Shown here: piece by piece, positions 7,061 through 14,882 of the stretch
Position numbering within the stretch: position 1 is the first letter of the stretch
Layout of the letters: the number at the start of each line of letters is the position of its first letter
Source: Nocardia mexicana NBRC 108244
GTDB taxonomy: Bacteria > Actinomycetota > Actinomycetes > Mycobacteriales > Mycobacteriaceae
DNA length: 64,000 nt
Assembly (NCBI RefSeq): GCF_001613165.1
Contig: NZ_BDBV01000053.1
Span: 1 to 64,000, forward strand
Reading direction: 5' to 3'
Translations under genes and position numbers: made by a program
Notes under the pieces: model-generated
Databases searched by the model: none
Seen by the model: the letters and a program-made list of their open reading frames with translations, nothing else
What the model was told of the DNA's origin: nothing

Positions 7061-8287
7061 CTATGCGGCGCACATGGTTTGCATGACTCCGCGGAGGATC
7101 GGCGCGCCGTAGGTGGCGGGGGCGAAGGCCAGGGTCTGGGCCATACCCAGCGGAGTCAGGACGGCCGAGGCGACACCCGTCCACCCCGCGACTGTGTGGG
7201 CGCCGCTGAGCAGCAGGCTGGTGACGTCCAGCGCCAAGGTGGTGAGGTCGTAGGCGTGCTCGACCGTGACGTCGGAGAGGGCGACGGTGTCGAGGGCACG
7301 ACCTTCGTAGATGTCGAAGCCGAGATTGGCCAGGAAGGTGATCGGGCCGTAGTCGAGGTAGTCGACCGCCGGGCCCAGCTCGTCGGTCTTGCGCATCAGG
7401 GCGGCCTTCGCGACCCGGTTGTTGTGCAGGAAGTCTTGTACGCCAACGGCTGTCGTGGCGAGGGCGGCTTTGTCGATAGGAAGATCGCTGTGCGACAGGA
7501 AGTCTCGGGTCCGCTCGACGAGGGTGCCTGTGGTCAGGTCGGCGATCGGGGTGCAGCTGCCGTCGGCGAGGGTCAGCTGTTTCGCCAGATCGGAGATGGG
7601 ACCGGGGACCTCGACGTGTTCGGTGGGAAAGTCGTTGCCGCTCAACTCGAGCCGGGGGTAGACGCCGGGCGTGGCGCAACTCGACCGCATCTGGTCCTGC
7701 ACCTTGCGGGCCAGCCATTTCGCCCCGCTGAACACGCCGCCCACAATGAACTTCAGGAAGAATCCGGCCGTCGGCACCAGGCTGGCGGCCAGCTGCGCCG
7801 GAATCTTCACGACGCGGGTGGCGAGGATGAACACCTCGATCACATCGTTGACGGTCAGTTGCGACACGGACATCGTCTGATCGAGACGTCCGGTGCGCAC
7901 CGCGTCCAGCCCGTTGACCAGGTAGGTGACGATCGGATCGTCGACCTTCTCCAGCCGGTCGCCGCGCTCGGTCGGGTCGATGGGCAGTCCGTCGCGATGC
8001 ACCCGGGCCGCGGCAATCGTGTGCCGGAAGTCCTGAACCTGTTCATCGAAGGCGGCGACCCGGTCCGCGGGGACGGCGGTGCGCAGGGTGGTCGCCGCCG
8101 CGTTCACCACGGTGTCGACCGTCGGCGCGCCCTGGCCACACCAGCCGGAGGCATCGGAAACCGTTGTGTCGGCCAATGTTTCGGTGTCTTCGGCGTGGGC
8201 CGTCGACGGGCTGAGCATACCGGCGGCCAGTGCGACGGACAGCAGTCCGGCCCCCAGCAGCGGGGCGAGCGGGCGGGAGATACGCAT
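7061..8287 (-). CDS. Large secreted protein of unknown function
   Basis: This 408-residue protein starts at the ATG at 8287, chosen because GGAAGAAG lies about 8 nt upstream and the next ~30 residues form a signal peptide (MRISRPLAPLLGAGLLSVALAAGML, cleavage after AHA). The mature region contains cysteines in SGWCGQG, SSCATPG, DGSCTPI and a final QTMCAA motif. A hydrophobic Gly-rich stretch (about residues 165-185) and a second near the C-terminus could be amphipathic or membrane-interacting. I do not recognise the family. It sits downstream of a 16-bp hairpin. Confidence 0.7.
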   Translation of the reverse strand: MRISRPLAPLLGAGLLSVALAAGMLSPSTAHAEDTETLADTTVSDASGWCGQGAPTVDTVVNAAATTLRTAVPADRVAAFDEQVQDFRHTIAAARVHRDGLPIDPTERGDRLEKVDDPIVTYLVNGLDAVRTGRLDQTMSVSQLTVNDVIEVFILATRVVKIPAQLAASLVPTAGFFLKFIVGGVFSGAKWLARKVQDQMRSSCATPGVYPRLELSGNDFPTEHVEVPGPISDLAKQLTLADGSCTPIADLTTGTLVERTRDFLSHSDLPIDKAALATTAVGVQDFLHNNRVAKAALMRKTDELGPAVDYLDYGPITFLANLGFDIYEGRALDTVALSDVTVEHAYDLTTLALDVTSLLLSGAHTVAGWTGVASAVLTPLGMAQTLAFAPATYGAPILRGVMQTMCAA

Positions 8288-8435
8288 GCGTGAGCTTCTT
8301 CCGGTCGAGTCGTGGGACTGTGTCATCGCCGCGCTGCGATCGACCCCGAAATGGACGCCCGTCCAATTCGCGGGCGCACAACTTGTACCCACCCGAAGCC
8401 ACAGCCCGATGCGTTCCGGCGAACAGCGAGCAAAA

Positions 8436-8458
8436 TCCCGGCCAAAAGCACGCCGGGA
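8436..8458. repeat. REP-like palindromic element
   Basis: Inverted arms TCCCGGC (8436-8442) and GCCGGGA (8452-8458) flank an A-rich CAAAAGCAC loop. The same sequence type (GCCGGAA/TTCCGGC arms with an AAAAGCA-type loop) recurs at 22387, 22581, 37148, 37199 and inside three genes. Confidence 0.6.
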
Positions 8459-8491
8459 AATGATGTGGAGGTGGCACTCCGGGAGAGCAAC

Positions 8492-8527
8492 ACCGAAGGC
8501 CCGCAGGGATTCCTGCGGGCCTTCGGT
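8492..8527 (-). terminator. Strong hairpin terminator
   Basis: A perfect 16-bp stem (ACCGAAGGCCCGCAGG at 8492-8507 with its complement at 8512-8527) has a 4-nt loop. It lies 55 bp after the epimerase stop codon and between two minus-strand genes, so it most likely ends the epimerase operon. No T-run follows. Confidence 0.75.
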
Positions 8528-8581
8528 AATCGTTGACCTGTTGGCGCTGAGTCGGGCGCGGGGCCGGGGTGGCTGCCGGAG

Positions 8582-9511
8582 TCAGTGCGGGGTTGGGGTG
8601 GTGGCGATTGCGGCCATGCCGTCGCGGTAGGTCGGATACTCAGGTGCCCAGTCGAGTTCGCGTTTTGCCTTGCTGGTGTCGAGGCGGATGTGGCTGCCTA
8701 CCAGGAGGGCGTGCAGGTAGGGCGTGGCGCGCAGGAGCCAGCCGGGGATGCGGCGCGGGGTGGGGGCGCCCGCGGTGGCCGCGAGGGTGTCGAGGTAGTC
8801 GCCCATGTCGACCGGGCGGTCGTCGGCGATGTTGTAGGCCTCGCCGGGTCGCCCGTGCTCCAGGGCGGCGACGGTCGCGGACGCGGCATCTTCTATGTGG
8901 ATCGGATGCAGGGTGGCGGCGTGCCGGGGCACCGGCAGCTTCCGCCGCCGCAGGCTGTCCATCATCCCGAACGTGGACGGCTCCGGACCGTAGAACAGCC
9001 CGTAGCGCAGCGCGATACCGCCGAAGCCGAGCACCTGGTCCTCGTTGGACCGCAGCGACCGCAGGTGCGGGTCGAACGGGCCGCCCTCGAGCTGCGCGAA
9101 GGGCCGGTCCTCGGTGAGCGGAGCCGGGCCGTGGTCGCGCCAGCCGTAGCCGAGGAAGAACGACTGGGTCACGAACCGTTGCGCGCCGACGACCTTCGCC
9201 GCCCGCAGCAGATTGCGGGTGCCCTCGTCGCGCAGGGCGTCGGTGGCATAGAGGTCGCGGTGCCGGGTCGGGGTGCGGGTCAGCGCCGTGGCCTGGTGCA
9301 CCACCGCGTCGGCGCGCAGCCCGTCGACGGCGGTGAGCAGGGCTTCACCGTTCATCATGTCCGCGATCACCGGCCGCACACGGGATTCGGTGAGCCGTCG
9401 CGCGCCCTGTGCGTTGCGGGTGAGGCCGTACACGGTGTGCCCGGCCGAGATCAGTTGCGGGATCAGGGCGGAGCTGATGGTGCCGGTCGCCCCGGCGAGC
9501 AGGATATCCAT
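8582..9511 (-). CDS. NAD-dependent epimerase/dehydratase family protein
   Basis: This 309-residue protein opens with the nucleotide-binding loop MDILLAGATGTISSALIPQL. A DAVVHQATAL segment follows (~68-77), then the substrate-side region with GPEPSTFGMMDSLR and HPIHIEDAASATVAALE typical of extended SDR sugar-epimerase-like proteins. The usual catalytic Tyr-x3-Lys is not evident, so it may act on another carbonyl substrate or be divergent. It lies 5 bp downstream of the membrane protein gene and so is the second gene of a two-gene operon that ends at the 8492-8527 hairpin. Confidence 0.82.
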   Translation of the reverse strand: MDILLAGATGTISSALIPQLISAGHTVYGLTRNAQGARRLTESRVRPVIADMMNGEALLTAVDGLRADAVVHQATALTRTPTRHRDLYATDALRDEGTRNLLRAAKVVGAQRFVTQSFFLGYGWRDHGPAPLTEDRPFAQLEGGPFDPHLRSLRSNEDQVLGFGGIALRYGLFYGPEPSTFGMMDSLRRRKLPVPRHAATLHPIHIEDAASATVAALEHGRPGEAYNIADDRPVDMGDYLDTLAATAGAPTPRRIPGWLLRATPYLHALLVGSHIRLDTSKAKRELDWAPEYPTYRDGMAAIATTPTPH

Positions 9512-9516
9512 AGGTT

Positions 9517-9912
9517 TCAGACCTTCGAGACGACAGCGGTGGGAACGGTCCGTCGGCGCAGCACGCGGAGCCGGACGAGCAGCGCGGCGACGGCGAGCGC
9601 CGAGAACGCCAGCAGGGACCAGGGATCGGAGTCGTGGCCGCCGCCGTGGTCCACGGCGTGGTTGTACGCGTGCAGGGTGTTGGCGATGAGGAAGCCGCCC
9701 AGCACCACGGCGATCACGTCGCGCCACAGCAGTGCGGCGATCATCGTCAGGCCGATGCCGATCTGGAAGACGCCGGCGTCGTGCAGGAAATGTTCGTGGT
9801 CGGGCCAGTTGGCCCACTGCGCGAAACTTCCCGGGTCGATGCGGCACCAGGCTCCGATGCCGATCATCGACGCGGCGGTGATGAGGGTGACGACGGTGAC
9901 GAAGCGATTCAT
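9517..9912 (-). CDS. Small four-helix membrane protein (DoxX-like)
   Basis: This 131-residue protein starts at ATG 9912, which has an excellent AAGGAGG site about 5 nt upstream. Four hydrophobic helices (VTVVTLITAASMIGIGAW; VFQIGIGLTMIAALLW; IAVVLGGFLIANTLHAYNHAV; SLLAFSALAVAALLVRL) fit a DoxX/DUF4383-like layout. A His/Asp/Gly-rich loop (HAVDHGGGHDSD) between helices 3 and 4 is notable. It is the first gene of an operon with the epimerase. Function is unknown. Confidence 0.75.
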   Translation of the reverse strand: MNRFVTVVTLITAASMIGIGAWCRIDPGSFAQWANWPDHEHFLHDAGVFQIGIGLTMIAALLWRDVIAVVLGGFLIANTLHAYNHAVDHGGGHDSDPWSLLAFSALAVAALLVRLRVLRRRTVPTAVVSKV

Positions 9913-10177
9913 TGTGGCCTCCTTGCCGGATATGAAGCGCGGTTCCGACAGACAGACGAGGCGTCCGCGCGCGACGTGACGGCCTGGTCCCTGTGACCTG
10001 CGCAACATCCGGCCGACGAGTCGCCGGGAGCCGTATCGGGCAGCCCGATCGCGGCGGGACGGAATCGGTGCACTCCGGGCATCCGGGCGGACCTGTGGAC
10101 GGTTGTGGATATCCCCCGGTCAGCGTCGCTGTCGGGCGGACTGTGCGACTCCACCCGGCGGCGCCGGAGACTTCCGA

Positions 10178-10183
10178 TACGCT
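10178..10183 (+). promoter_or_regulatory. -10 box of a probable leaderless glf promoter
   Basis: TACGCT lies exactly 8 nt before the glf GTG start at 10192, so transcription would begin at or next to the start codon. No ribosome site is visible. The same -10 hexamer is found before the GtrA-family gene. Confidence 0.55.
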
Positions 10184-10191
10184 GGGCTCCC

Positions 10192-11391
10192 GTGACCGTC
10201 GCATCCCCCTTCGATCTCATCATCGTCGGCTCCGGCTTCTACGGGCTGACCATCGCCGAACGCGCCGCCAACCAGCTCGGCAAACGGGTGCTGGTGGTCG
10301 AGCGCCGCTACCACCTGGGCGGCAACGCGTACTCGGAGGCCGATCCGGCGACCGGGATCGAGGTGCACAAATACGGAGCCCATCTGTTCCACACCTCGAA
10401 CAAGCGGGTGTGGGACTACGTCAACCAGTTCACCGAGTTCACCGGGTATCAGCACCGCGTCTTCGGAATGCACAAGGGGCAGGCGTACCCGCTGCCCATG
10501 GGCCTGGGCATGATCTCGCAGTTCTTCGGCCGCTACTACAGCCCGGAGGAAGCCCGGCAGCTGATCGCCGAGCAGTCGTCCGAGGTCGAAACGCAGAAGG
10601 CCGCCAACTTGGAGGAGAAGGCGGTCTCGCTGATCGGCCGCCCGCTCTACGAGGCGTTCATCCGCGACTACACCGCCAAGCAGTGGCAGACCGACCCGAA
10701 GGAACTGCCCGCCAGCATCATCACCCGCCTGCCGGTGCGCTACACCTTCGACAACCGCTACTTCAACGACACCTACGAGGGACTGCCCAAGGACGGCTAC
10801 ACCGCGTGGCTGTCCCGCATGGCCGAATCGGACCTCATCGAGGTTCGGGTGGACACCGACTGGTTCGAGGTGCGCGAGGAGTTGCGCGCGCAGAACCCGG
10901 ATGCCCCCGTCGTCTACACCGGCCCGCTGGACCGCTACTTCGACTACGCCGAGGGCGAGTTGGGCTGGCGCACCATCGATTTCGAGACCGAGGTGCTGGA
11001 AACCGGTGACTTCCAGGGCACTTCGGTGATGAACTACAACGACGCGGACGTCCCGTACACCCGCATCATCGAGCCGCGGCACTTCCACCCGGAGCGCGAC
11101 TACTACCCGGGCGACAAGACCGTGATCCAGCGGGAGTTCTCCCGTTTCGCGCAGACCGGCGACGAGCCGTACTACCCGATCAACACCCCCGAGGATCGGG
11201 AGAAGCTACTGGCCTACCGGGATCGCGCCAAGGCCGAAACCGCCTCGGCGAAGGTGATTTTCGGCGGCCGCCTGGGCACCTACCAGTACCTGGACATGCA
11301 CATGGCGATCGGCAGCGCGCTGAGCATGTTCGACAACGTCCTGCGCCCGCACCTGGAATCCGGCGCGCCGCTCGTGGACCAGGAAGGCTGA
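10192..11391 (+). CDS. glf: UDP-galactopyranose mutase
   Basis: Glf is a flavoenzyme that converts UDP-galactopyranose to UDP-galactofuranose, the donor for cell-wall galactan. With GTG 10192 as start the protein is 399 residues, the same length as the M. tuberculosis enzyme. The FAD Rossmann motif is near the N-terminus (IIVGSGFYGLTIAERAA), followed by VLVVERRYHLGGNAYSE and the family blocks YGAHLFHTSNKRVWDYVNQF, KQWQTDPKELPASIITRLPVR and FGGRLGTYQYLDMHMAIG. It heads the glf-glfT2-PAP2-ubiA-aftB operon, 11 bp before glfT2, and appears to be translated from a leaderless mRNA. Confidence 0.97.
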   Translation: MTVASPFDLIIVGSGFYGLTIAERAANQLGKRVLVVERRYHLGGNAYSEADPATGIEVHKYGAHLFHTSNKRVWDYVNQFTEFTGYQHRVFGMHKGQAYPLPMGLGMISQFFGRYYSPEEARQLIAEQSSEVETQKAANLEEKAVSLIGRPLYEAFIRDYTAKQWQTDPKELPASIITRLPVRYTFDNRYFNDTYEGLPKDGYTAWLSRMAESDLIEVRVDTDWFEVREELRAQNPDAPVVYTGPLDRYFDYAEGELGWRTIDFETEVLETGDFQGTSVMNYNDADVPYTRIIEPRHFHPERDYYPGDKTVIQREFSRFAQTGDEPYYPINTPEDREKLLAYRDRAKAETASAKVIFGGRLGTYQYLDMHMAIGSALSMFDNVLRPHLESGAPLVDQEG

Positions 11392-11402
11392 GGCGCGGCC
11401 GA

Positions 11403-13352
11403 ATGACGACGACACTGGAAGAGATGACGACCACCACCGAGACCCGCGCGAAATCCCTGCTGCAGCGCATCATCCTGCCCCGGCCGGGTGAACCGCTGGA
11501 CGTGCGCACCCTTTATCTGGAGGAGTCGGCGACCAACGCCCGTCGCGCGCATGCGACCTCGCGCACGTCGCTGTCGATCGGCGCGGAATCCGAGGTGTCG
11601 TTCTGCACCTACTTCAACGCGGTGCCCGCCAGCTACTGGCGGCGCTGGACGATCCTGCCGTCGGTGGTGCTGCGGCTGGAGCTGTCCGGCCACGGCCGCG
11701 TGGACGTGTACCGCTCCAAGGCGGACGGTTCGCGAATCCATGTGCAGGGCAACGAATTCGCCACGGCAACGGGCAACGATGTCACCACCGTCGAATTCGA
11801 GGTGGACCTGGGCCCGTTCGAGGACGGCGGCTGGATCTGGTTCGACATCACCTCCGATTCGCACGTCGACCTGCGCAGCGGCGGCTGGTACGCGCCGCTC
11901 GAGGCGCCCGGCGAGGGCAGCATCGCGGTCGGTATGCCGACGTTCAACCGGCCCACCGACTGCGTGAACACCCTTGCCGCCCTGGGCTCGGATCCGCTGG
12001 TGCTGGAGAAGATCACCGCGGTGATCATCCCCGACCAGGGCACCCGCAAGGTGGTCGACGAGCCCGGCTTCACCGAGGCCGCGGCCGTGCTGGGCGACCG
12101 GTTGGCCATCCACAACCAGCCCAACCTGGGCGGTTCCGGCGGCTACAGCCGGGTCATGTACGAGGCGCTGAAGACCACCGACGCCCAGTACATCGTCTAC
12201 ATGGACGACGACATCGAGATCGAGCCGGACTGCATCCTGCGCGCGCTGGCCTTCGCCCGCTTCACCCGGACGCCGACGCTGGTCGGCGGCCAGATGCTCA
12301 ACCTGCAGGAGCGCTCGCACCTCCACACCATGGGCGAGGTGGTCGACCGCGGTATCTGGATGTGGACCGCGGCGCCGAATGTCGAATACGACCACGACTT
12401 CTCGAAGTACCCGCTGCGCGACCGCGACAACTCCAAGCTGCTGCACCGGCGCATCGACGTCGACTTCAACGGCTGGTGGACCTGCGTGATCCCGCGCGTC
12501 GTCGCCGAGCAGCTCGGCCAGCCGCTGCCGCTGTTCCTGAAGTGGGACGACGTCGAATACGGCCTGCGCGCCCGCGCCGCGGGCTATCCGACGGTCACGC
12601 TGCCGGGCGCCGCGGTGTGGCATATGGCGTGGAGCGACAAGGACGACGCCATCGACTGGCAGGCGTACTTCCACCTGCGCAACCGCCTCGTGGTCGCGAC
12701 CCTGCACCTGCCCAACGACGGCCGCCCCATGGTCCTCAACACCATCAAGGCCACGCTGAAACACCTGCTGTGCCTGGAGTATTCGACGGTCGCCATCCAG
12801 AACCAGGCGATCCGCGACTTCATGGCCGGACCGGACCGGCTGTTCGAACTGCTGCCGACCGCGCTGGGCAGCGTCGCGCAGATGCGCAAGGATTTCCCGG
12901 ATGCGGTGACCGTGCCGTCGTCCACCGAACTGCCGCTGGCCAGCGGCGCCGACGTGGGCGCGGTGGGCGAGCCGGGCAATCCGATCGCCAAGATCGCCCG
13001 GCTCGGCAAGGGCGTGCTGCACAACCTGCGCCCCGCCAAGTCCGAGCATCACGAGCGGCCGCAGCTCAACGTTCCGACCCTCGACGCGCGCTGGTTCCTG
13101 CTCTCGCAGGTGGACGGCGTCACCGTCACCACCGCCGACGGCCGCGGCGTGGTCTACCGCAAGCGCGATCCCCGGCAGGCCTGGGGCCTGTTCAAGGAGG
13201 CGATGCGACTGCGCAAGGAACTGGCCGCCCGCTTCCCCGCGCTGCGCGACCAGTATCGTGCCGCACATCCGCGCCTGACCAGCACCGCTGCCTGGGAGAA
13301 CGCCTTCGGGATCGGCGGACGACGCATCGACGAGAAAGACAGCCAGCGATGA
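11403..13352 (+). CDS. glfT2: Galactofuranosyltransferase GlfT2
   Basis: GlfT2 polymerises the galactan chain from UDP-galactofuranose with alternating beta-1,5 and beta-1,6 links, at the cytoplasmic membrane face. The 649-residue protein has an N-terminal beta-barrel domain, a GT-A domain with the metal-binding triad MDDD (Asp268-270), the WDDVEYG motif (Asp382, Asp383) and the WHMAW motif (His407), each shifted about 11-12 residues from the M. tuberculosis positions. The C-terminal third is helical. It follows glf by 11 bp and overlaps the PAP2 gene start by 4 bp, so translation is probably coupled. Confidence 0.96.
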   Translation: MTTTLEEMTTTTETRAKSLLQRIILPRPGEPLDVRTLYLEESATNARRAHATSRTSLSIGAESEVSFCTYFNAVPASYWRRWTILPSVVLRLELSGHGRVDVYRSKADGSRIHVQGNEFATATGNDVTTVEFEVDLGPFEDGGWIWFDITSDSHVDLRSGGWYAPLEAPGEGSIAVGMPTFNRPTDCVNTLAALGSDPLVLEKITAVIIPDQGTRKVVDEPGFTEAAAVLGDRLAIHNQPNLGGSGGYSRVMYEALKTTDAQYIVYMDDDIEIEPDCILRALAFARFTRTPTLVGGQMLNLQERSHLHTMGEVVDRGIWMWTAAPNVEYDHDFSKYPLRDRDNSKLLHRRIDVDFNGWWTCVIPRVVAEQLGQPLPLFLKWDDVEYGLRARAAGYPTVTLPGAAVWHMAWSDKDDAIDWQAYFHLRNRLVVATLHLPNDGRPMVLNTIKATLKHLLCLEYSTVAIQNQAIRDFMAGPDRLFELLPTALGSVAQMRKDFPDAVTVPSSTELPLASGADVGAVGEPGNPIAKIARLGKGVLHNLRPAKSEHHERPQLNVPTLDARWFLLSQVDGVTVTTADGRGVVYRKRDPRQAWGLFKEAMRLRKELAARFPALRDQYRAAHPRLTSTAAWENAFGIGGRRIDEKDSQR

Positions 13353-13948
13353 CAGCACCCGCGCCCGAGCCGGTCGACGCCCCGCACCTGCGCGTCGTGC
13401 CCGAACCAGCGGCGGGATCACCGGCCGAGGTCAAGATCATCAATGCGGTTCAGGGCACCATCGGACGCAACCCTACGGTGATCAAGGCCGCCCGCGGCAT
13501 GTCGCACTTCGGCGAGCATTCGCTCGGCTGGATGGGCATCGGCGCCGTCGGCGCGCTGCTGGACAAGCCGCGCCGCCGCCAGTGGGCCGGTGTCGCCGTG
13601 GGGGCCTTCGGCGCGCACGCCGCGTCGGTGATCATCAAGCGCATCGTTCGCCGCCCGCGCCCACACGACCCATCGGTGCAGGTCAACGTGTCGACGCCGA
13701 GCAAACTGAGCTTCCCGTCCTCGCATGCGACATCCACGACGGCGGCGGCTGTATTGCTCGGAAGACTGACCGGGCTACCCTTGCCTGCGGTGCTCGTGCC
13801 GCCGATGCTGTTGTCTCGGATCGTGCTCGGGGTGCATTATCCCTCGGACGTGCTTGCCGGGTCCGCGCTGGGCGCCGCCTCCGCAGCTGCCGTGCTAGCC
13901 GCCGAAAAGAGAACCGCTCGTGACCGCACAGGAAAGAACCCTCGTTGA
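13349..13948 (+). CDS. PAP2-superfamily phosphatase (probable decaprenyl-phosphoryl-phosphoribose phosphatase)
   Basis: This 199-residue membrane protein carries all three type-2 phosphatidic acid phosphatase motifs: KRIVRRPRP, PSSHAT (His126) and SRIVLGVHYPSDVLAG (His163, Asp167). It is the positional equivalent of Rv3807c, proposed to remove the 5-phosphate from decaprenyl-phosphoryl-phosphoribose between UbiA and DprE1/DprE2 in decaprenyl-phosphoryl-arabinose synthesis. The first ~45 residues are polar. The ATG overlaps the glfT2 stop (ATGA) and the stop is 1 bp from the preferred ubiA start. The fold is clear; the exact substrate is inferred from context. Confidence 0.9.
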   Translation: MTAPAPEPVDAPHLRVVPEPAAGSPAEVKIINAVQGTIGRNPTVIKAARGMSHFGEHSLGWMGIGAVGALLDKPRRRQWAGVAVGAFGAHAASVIIKRIVRRPRPHDPSVQVNVSTPSKLSFPSSHATSTTAAAVLLGRLTGLPLPAVLVPPMLLSRIVLGVHYPSDVLAGSALGAASAAAVLAAEKRTARDRTGKNPR

Positions 13949-13949
13949 T

Positions 13950-14882
13950 ATGAGTGAAGAGCCGACCAGCGTCGACCTGGACGAGGCCGTCATCAAGGGA
14001 CCGCCGAAGTCCCTGGCCGGCGGCATCGTCAAGGCCGTCCGCCCGCGCCAATGGGTGAAGAACGTCCTGGTGCTGGCGGCTCCGCTGGCGGCGGGCAAGG
14101 ACGCGGTGTCGAGCGCATCCGTGCTCGGGTACGTCGGCATCGCCTTCATCGTGTTCTGCATGGCGGCCTCGGGGATCTACCTGATCAACGATGCGCTGGA
14201 CGTCGAGGCGGATCGGGCACACCCGACAAAGCGTTATCGCCCGATCGCCGCCGGGGTGCTCCCGGTGAACATCGCGTACGCGCTGTCGGTGGCGCTGCTG
14301 GTCGGGTCCATTGCGGTGTCGTTCGTGGCGTCCTGGCATCTGGCGGTGGTGATGGCGATCTACATCGGCATCCAGCTGGCCTACTGCCTCGGGCTCAAAC
14401 ACCAGGCGGTGCTGGACATCTGCATCGTGTCCTCGGGCTTCCTGCTGCGCGCCGTCGCCGGTGGCGCGGCGGCGAATATCGAGCCTTCGCAGTGGTTCCT
14501 GCTGGTCATGGCGTTCGGCTCGCTGTTCATGGCGGCCGGTAAGCGGTACGCCGAGTTGAAGATCGCGCTCGACACCGGCGCGAAGATCCGCAAGTCGCTG
14601 CAGTACTACACGCCGACCTATCTGCGGTTCATCTGGACCCTGTCCGCCACGGCTCTGGTGATCTTCTACAGCCTGTGGGCCTTCCAGCAGCAGGAAACCA
14701 AGGACACGCAGTGGTACGCGATTTCGATTGTTCCGCTTACGATTGCGGTCCTGCGGTACGCGGTCGATGTGGACGGGGGCGAGGCCGGTGAGCCCGAAGA
14801 AATTGCGCTCAAAGATCGTGTCCTGCAAGTGCTGGCCATCGCCTGGATCGGAGCGGTAGGTGTCGCTGTCTATCTCACCTGA
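13950..14882 (+). CDS. ubiA: Decaprenyl-phosphate phosphoribosyltransferase (UbiA family)
   Basis: This enzyme transfers 5-phosphoribose from PRPP to decaprenyl phosphate, the first committed step toward the arabinose donor. The 310-residue polytopic protein has the UbiA Asp-rich motif NDALDVEADRAHPTKRYRP (Asn80/Asp81 onward) and a second conserved loop GKRYAELKIALDTGAKIRKSL. I chose ATG 13950 because the protein then begins MSEE, like the M. tuberculosis MSED. A GTG at 13920 with a purine-rich leader would add 10 residues and overlap the PAP2 gene by 29 bp. It overlaps aftB by 23 bp. Confidence 0.93.
   Translation: MSEEPTSVDLDEAVIKGPPKSLAGGIVKAVRPRQWVKNVLVLAAPLAAGKDAVSSASVLGYVGIAFIVFCMAASGIYLINDALDVEADRAHPTKRYRPIAAGVLPVNIAYALSVALLVGSIAVSFVASWHLAVVMAIYIGIQLAYCLGLKHQAVLDICIVSSGFLLRAVAGGAAANIEPSQWFLLVMAFGSLFMAAGKRYAELKIALDTGAKIRKSLQYYTPTYLRFIWTLSATALVIFYSLWAFQQQETKDTQWYAISIVPLTIAVLRYAVDVDGGEAGEPEEIALKDRVLQVLAIAWIGAVGVAVYLT

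Noticed and set aside
11280..13421. A 713-residue minus-strand open frame opposite glfT2
   Set aside because: glfT2 with its DDD, WDD and WHMAW motifs is the real gene; the antisense frame has no family signal.
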